From positions 1-14,184 of the forward strand of contig JAITBX010000182.1 of assembly GCA_031283405.1 (NCBI GenBank): 14,184 nt of DNA, written 5' to 3'. How positions within the stretch are numbered: position 1 is the stretch's first letter; each line of letters begins with the position of its first letter. Source of the DNA: Burkholderiales bacterium (GTDB taxonomy: Bacteria; Pseudomonadota; Gammaproteobacteria; Burkholderiales; Casimicrobiaceae). The notes beneath the pieces were generated by a model, which searched no databases, was not told where the DNA came from, and was given only the letters and a program-made list of their open reading frames with translations. Below, one piece after another: positions 12,290 through 14,184 of this stretch. A program made the position numbers and the translations under genes.

Positions 12290-14184
12290 ATGTCTTTTGC
12301 TACCTTGCTTGTTGAGTTGTTGACCGAAGAACTGCCGCCGAAAGCGTTGAAGCGGTTGAGCGGCGCGTTTGCCAAATCGCTGGAAGCGCGATTGCGTCAA
12401 GAGCGTTTCCTCGAAGATGCGAGCGCGACGACGGTATATGCGACGCCGCGCCGGTTGGCGGTTCGGATCACCGGTGTAAAAGCGAAAGCGCCGGATCAGC
12501 CGTTTACCCAGAAACTCCTTCCGGCCAATATCGCGTTCGATGCCAAGGGGCGCCCGACGCTGCCGCTTAAACGCAAACTTGAAGCGCTGGGATTGAACGA
12601 GGCTGATGCGGCGCGTTGCCGGCGCGAGAAGGATGGCAAAACCGAATCCTTGTTTATCGACGGCGTGACGGTGGGACAAACGTTGCAAGCGGGTTTGCAG
12701 GCAGCGCTCGATCAAGCGATAACGCAGTTGCCGATCCCGAAAGTGATGCGTTATCCGGCGCCGGGCGGTTACTACAACGAAGTAAGTTTCGTGCGGCCTG
12801 CTCATCGGTTGACGGCGCTGCACGGTGGTCACATCGTGCCGATCGAGTCGTTGAGATTGACTGCCGGTCGAACGATTGAGGGGCATCGCTTTCTCGCCGC
12901 CGCTTCCGAAATCGTGATCGACAAGGCTGAGGATTACGAGAAAGCGCTGGAGAGCCAAGGCAAAGTCATTGCGTCGTTTGAGAAGCGGCGCGCGCGAATC
13001 GTTGAGGGATTGCAAAAAGCCGCCGGAACGGCGCAAGTGGTGATGCCGGAAGCGTTGCTTGACGAAGTGACGGCACTGGTCGAATGGCCGGAGGTGTATG
13101 AAGGGCATTTCGATCCGGCGTTTCTGAAAGTGCCGCAAGAATGTCTGATTTTGACGATGCAGCAGAATCAGAAATATTTTGCGTTGACCGACGAAGAAGG
13201 TCGGTTGATCGAACGCTTTCTTTTGGTCTCGAACCTGAAAACAAAGAATCCGAAAGCGATTATCGGCGGCAATGAACGGGTGTTGCGCGCACGTCTTGCC
13301 GACGCGCGTTTTTTCTTTGAGCAGGATTGCAAAAAAACGCTGGAAAGCCGCATTGATGCGTTGGCTTCCATCGTTTATTTCAAAGGATTGGGCAGTCAGC
13401 GCGAGCGCGTTGACAGAGTGACGAAAGTTTCTCGGAAACTAGCGACGTTGCTCGGCGTTGACGCCGAAAAAACAGCGCGAATCGCGTTACTGGCCAAGGC
13501 CGATCTCACGACCGACATGGTCGGCGAGTTTCCGGAATTGCAGGGAACGATGGGGCGCTATTACGCGCAACACGATGGCGAAAACGCAGTGGTGGCGCAA
13601 GGTATCGAGCAACACTATTGGCCGCGTTTTTCCGGAGATCGCTTGCCGGAATCGCCGGAAGCCGTTTGTGTGTCGATGGCCGACAAACTGGAAACGATGG
13701 CTGGAATGTTTGCCGTCAACAATTTACCGACGGGCGACAAGGATCCGTTCGGGTTGCGGCGCGCGGCGATCGGCGTGTTGCGAATGGTGATCGAGAAAAA
13801 TCTTTCGATTTGCTTGTCGCAATTGGTGGAGACGGCGTTTGATGCTTTCGATCTGGCGCTGTTGGCAGCAGCAAAGCAGAGCAACGGTACTGTAGCCGGC
13901 CGCCGCAGTATGCAACAATCGGCGGTATCACTCTTCGGTAAACAAGAGGCATTGAAGCTTTTCTTCTACGACCGTTTGCGCGGTTTGCTGAAAGAAGAAG
14001 GTCATGCAACGCAGGCGATTGAAGCGGTGCTGGCGCAGCAGCCTGATGCCATTGCGCAAGTGCCGGCGCGGTTGCATGCGGTGCAGGCGTTTATGACGTT
14101 GCCGGAAGCCGAGGCGCTGGCGGCGGCGAACAAACGTATCGCCAATATTTTGAAGAAAAAGGCTGAAAGAGGGGCGCACCCGCC
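12290..14184 (+). CDS. glyS: Glycyl-tRNA synthetase beta subunit (3' end beyond window)
   Basis: The beta subunit binds tRNA-Gly and assembles with GlyQ. The frame stays open from ATG 12290 to the window end: 631 full codons out of about 690 in E. coli, so roughly 60 C-terminal residues (the end of the anticodon-binding region) are missing because the window stops, not because the gene is broken. Recognisable blocks are LLVELLTEELPPKAL (6-20), ATPRRLAVRI (51-60), EVSFVRPAHRL (164-174), ECLILTMQQNQKYFAL (284-299), LAKADLTTDMVGEFPELQGTM (starts at 401) with YYAQHDGE, and GDKDPFGLRRAAIGVLR (482-498). GGAG (12281-12284) lies five bases before the ATG. Residues about 525-550 (AAAKQSNGTVAGRRSMQQ...) look like an insertion of some 20 residues compared with the E. 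coli protein as remembered. Confidence 0.96.
   Translation, partial: MSFATLLVELLTEELPPKALKRLSGAFAKSLEARLRQERFLEDASATTVYATPRRLAVRITGVKAKAPDQPFTQKLLPANIAFDAKGRPTLPLKRKLEALGLNEADAARCRREKDGKTESLFIDGVTVGQTLQAGLQAALDQAITQLPIPKVMRYPAPGGYYNEVSFVRPAHRLTALHGGHIVPIESLRLTAGRTIEGHRFLAAASEIVIDKAEDYEKALESQGKVIASFEKRRARIVEGLQKAAGTAQVVMPEALLDEVTALVEWPEVYEGHFDPAFLKVPQECLILTMQQNQKYFALTDEEGRLIERFLLVSNLKTKNPKAIIGGNERVLRARLADARFFFEQDCKKTLESRIDALASIVYFKGLGSQRERVDRVTKVSRKLATLLGVDAEKTARIALLAKADLTTDMVGEFPELQGTMGRYYAQHDGENAVVAQGIEQHYWPRFSGDRLPESPEAVCVSMADKLETMAGMFAVNNLPTGDKDPFGLRRAAIGVLRMVIEKNLSICLSQLVETAFDAFDLALLAAAKQSNGTVAGRRSMQQSAVSLFGKQEALKLFFYDRLRGLLKEEGHATQAIEAVLAQQPDAIAQVPARLHAVQAFMTLPEAEALAAANKRIANILKKKAERGAHP

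Noticed and set aside
11600..13138. 512-residue open frame on the minus strand across glyQ and glyS
   Set aside because: It lies fully antisense to two clear synthetase genes, is rich in Arg, Gln, His and Phe without any recognisable domain, and has no ribosome binding site of note. It is a by-product of the codon bias of glyQS.

Overview
The window carries housekeeping genes of a proteobacterium. The order mrcA <- | -> pilM-pilN-pilO-pilP-pilQ-aroK-aroB is the classic arrangement of Beta- and Gammaproteobacteria. The medium GC content, the split glycyl-tRNA synthetase (glyQ, glyS), a PilQ with two AMIN domains and the remembered look of the small gene after mrcA suggest a betaproteobacterium, perhaps near Rhodocyclales or Nitrosomonadales. 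That placement is inference from gene order and sequence style, because no database could be searched.

Layout. Bases 1-266 hold no convincing gene. They are a patchwork of short intergenic repeats: GATCAGG heptads, a CCCTCTCC-type palindrome and a GGGACGCCG hairpin. Bases 267-962 (minus) encode a two-part protein, a four-cysteine zinc-ribbon-like N-terminus joined to a DUF4375/DMP19-like domain. Bases 963-1153 are intergenic and end in a degenerate palindrome next to the following gene's stop. A conserved hypothetical gene (1154-1753, minus) follows mrcA (1848-4157, minus), which encodes penicillin-binding protein 1A. A 164-bp AT-rich divergent region separates mrcA from the type IV pilus assembly operon pilMNOPQ (4322-9435, plus). 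The pil genes overlap tightly at ATGA or GTGA junctions. aroK and aroB (shikimate pathway) continue in the same direction, then a tRNA-Gly(CCC) gene with its own promoter, then glyQ and a 3'-truncated glyS, which code for the two subunits of the synthetase that charges glycine tRNAs.

How the genes work together. PilM is a cytoplasmic actin-like ring component that binds the N-terminus of PilN. PilN and PilO form the inner-membrane heterodimer. The lipoprotein PilP links them to PilQ, the outer-membrane secretin through which the pilus passes. PBP1A polymerises and cross-links the peptidoglycan that this machine spans. AroK and AroB feed aromatic amino acid synthesis, and GlyQ/GlyS with the adjacent tRNA serve glycine decoding.

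I found no convincing undescribed multi-gene system. The details most worth checking are: a perfect 11-bp hairpin that buries the probable aroK start codon just after pilQ; a heptad repeat that forms the last codons of aroK and abuts the aroB start; the pairing of a tRNA-Gly gene with glyQS; and the zinc-ribbon/DUF4375 protein beside a repeat cluster.
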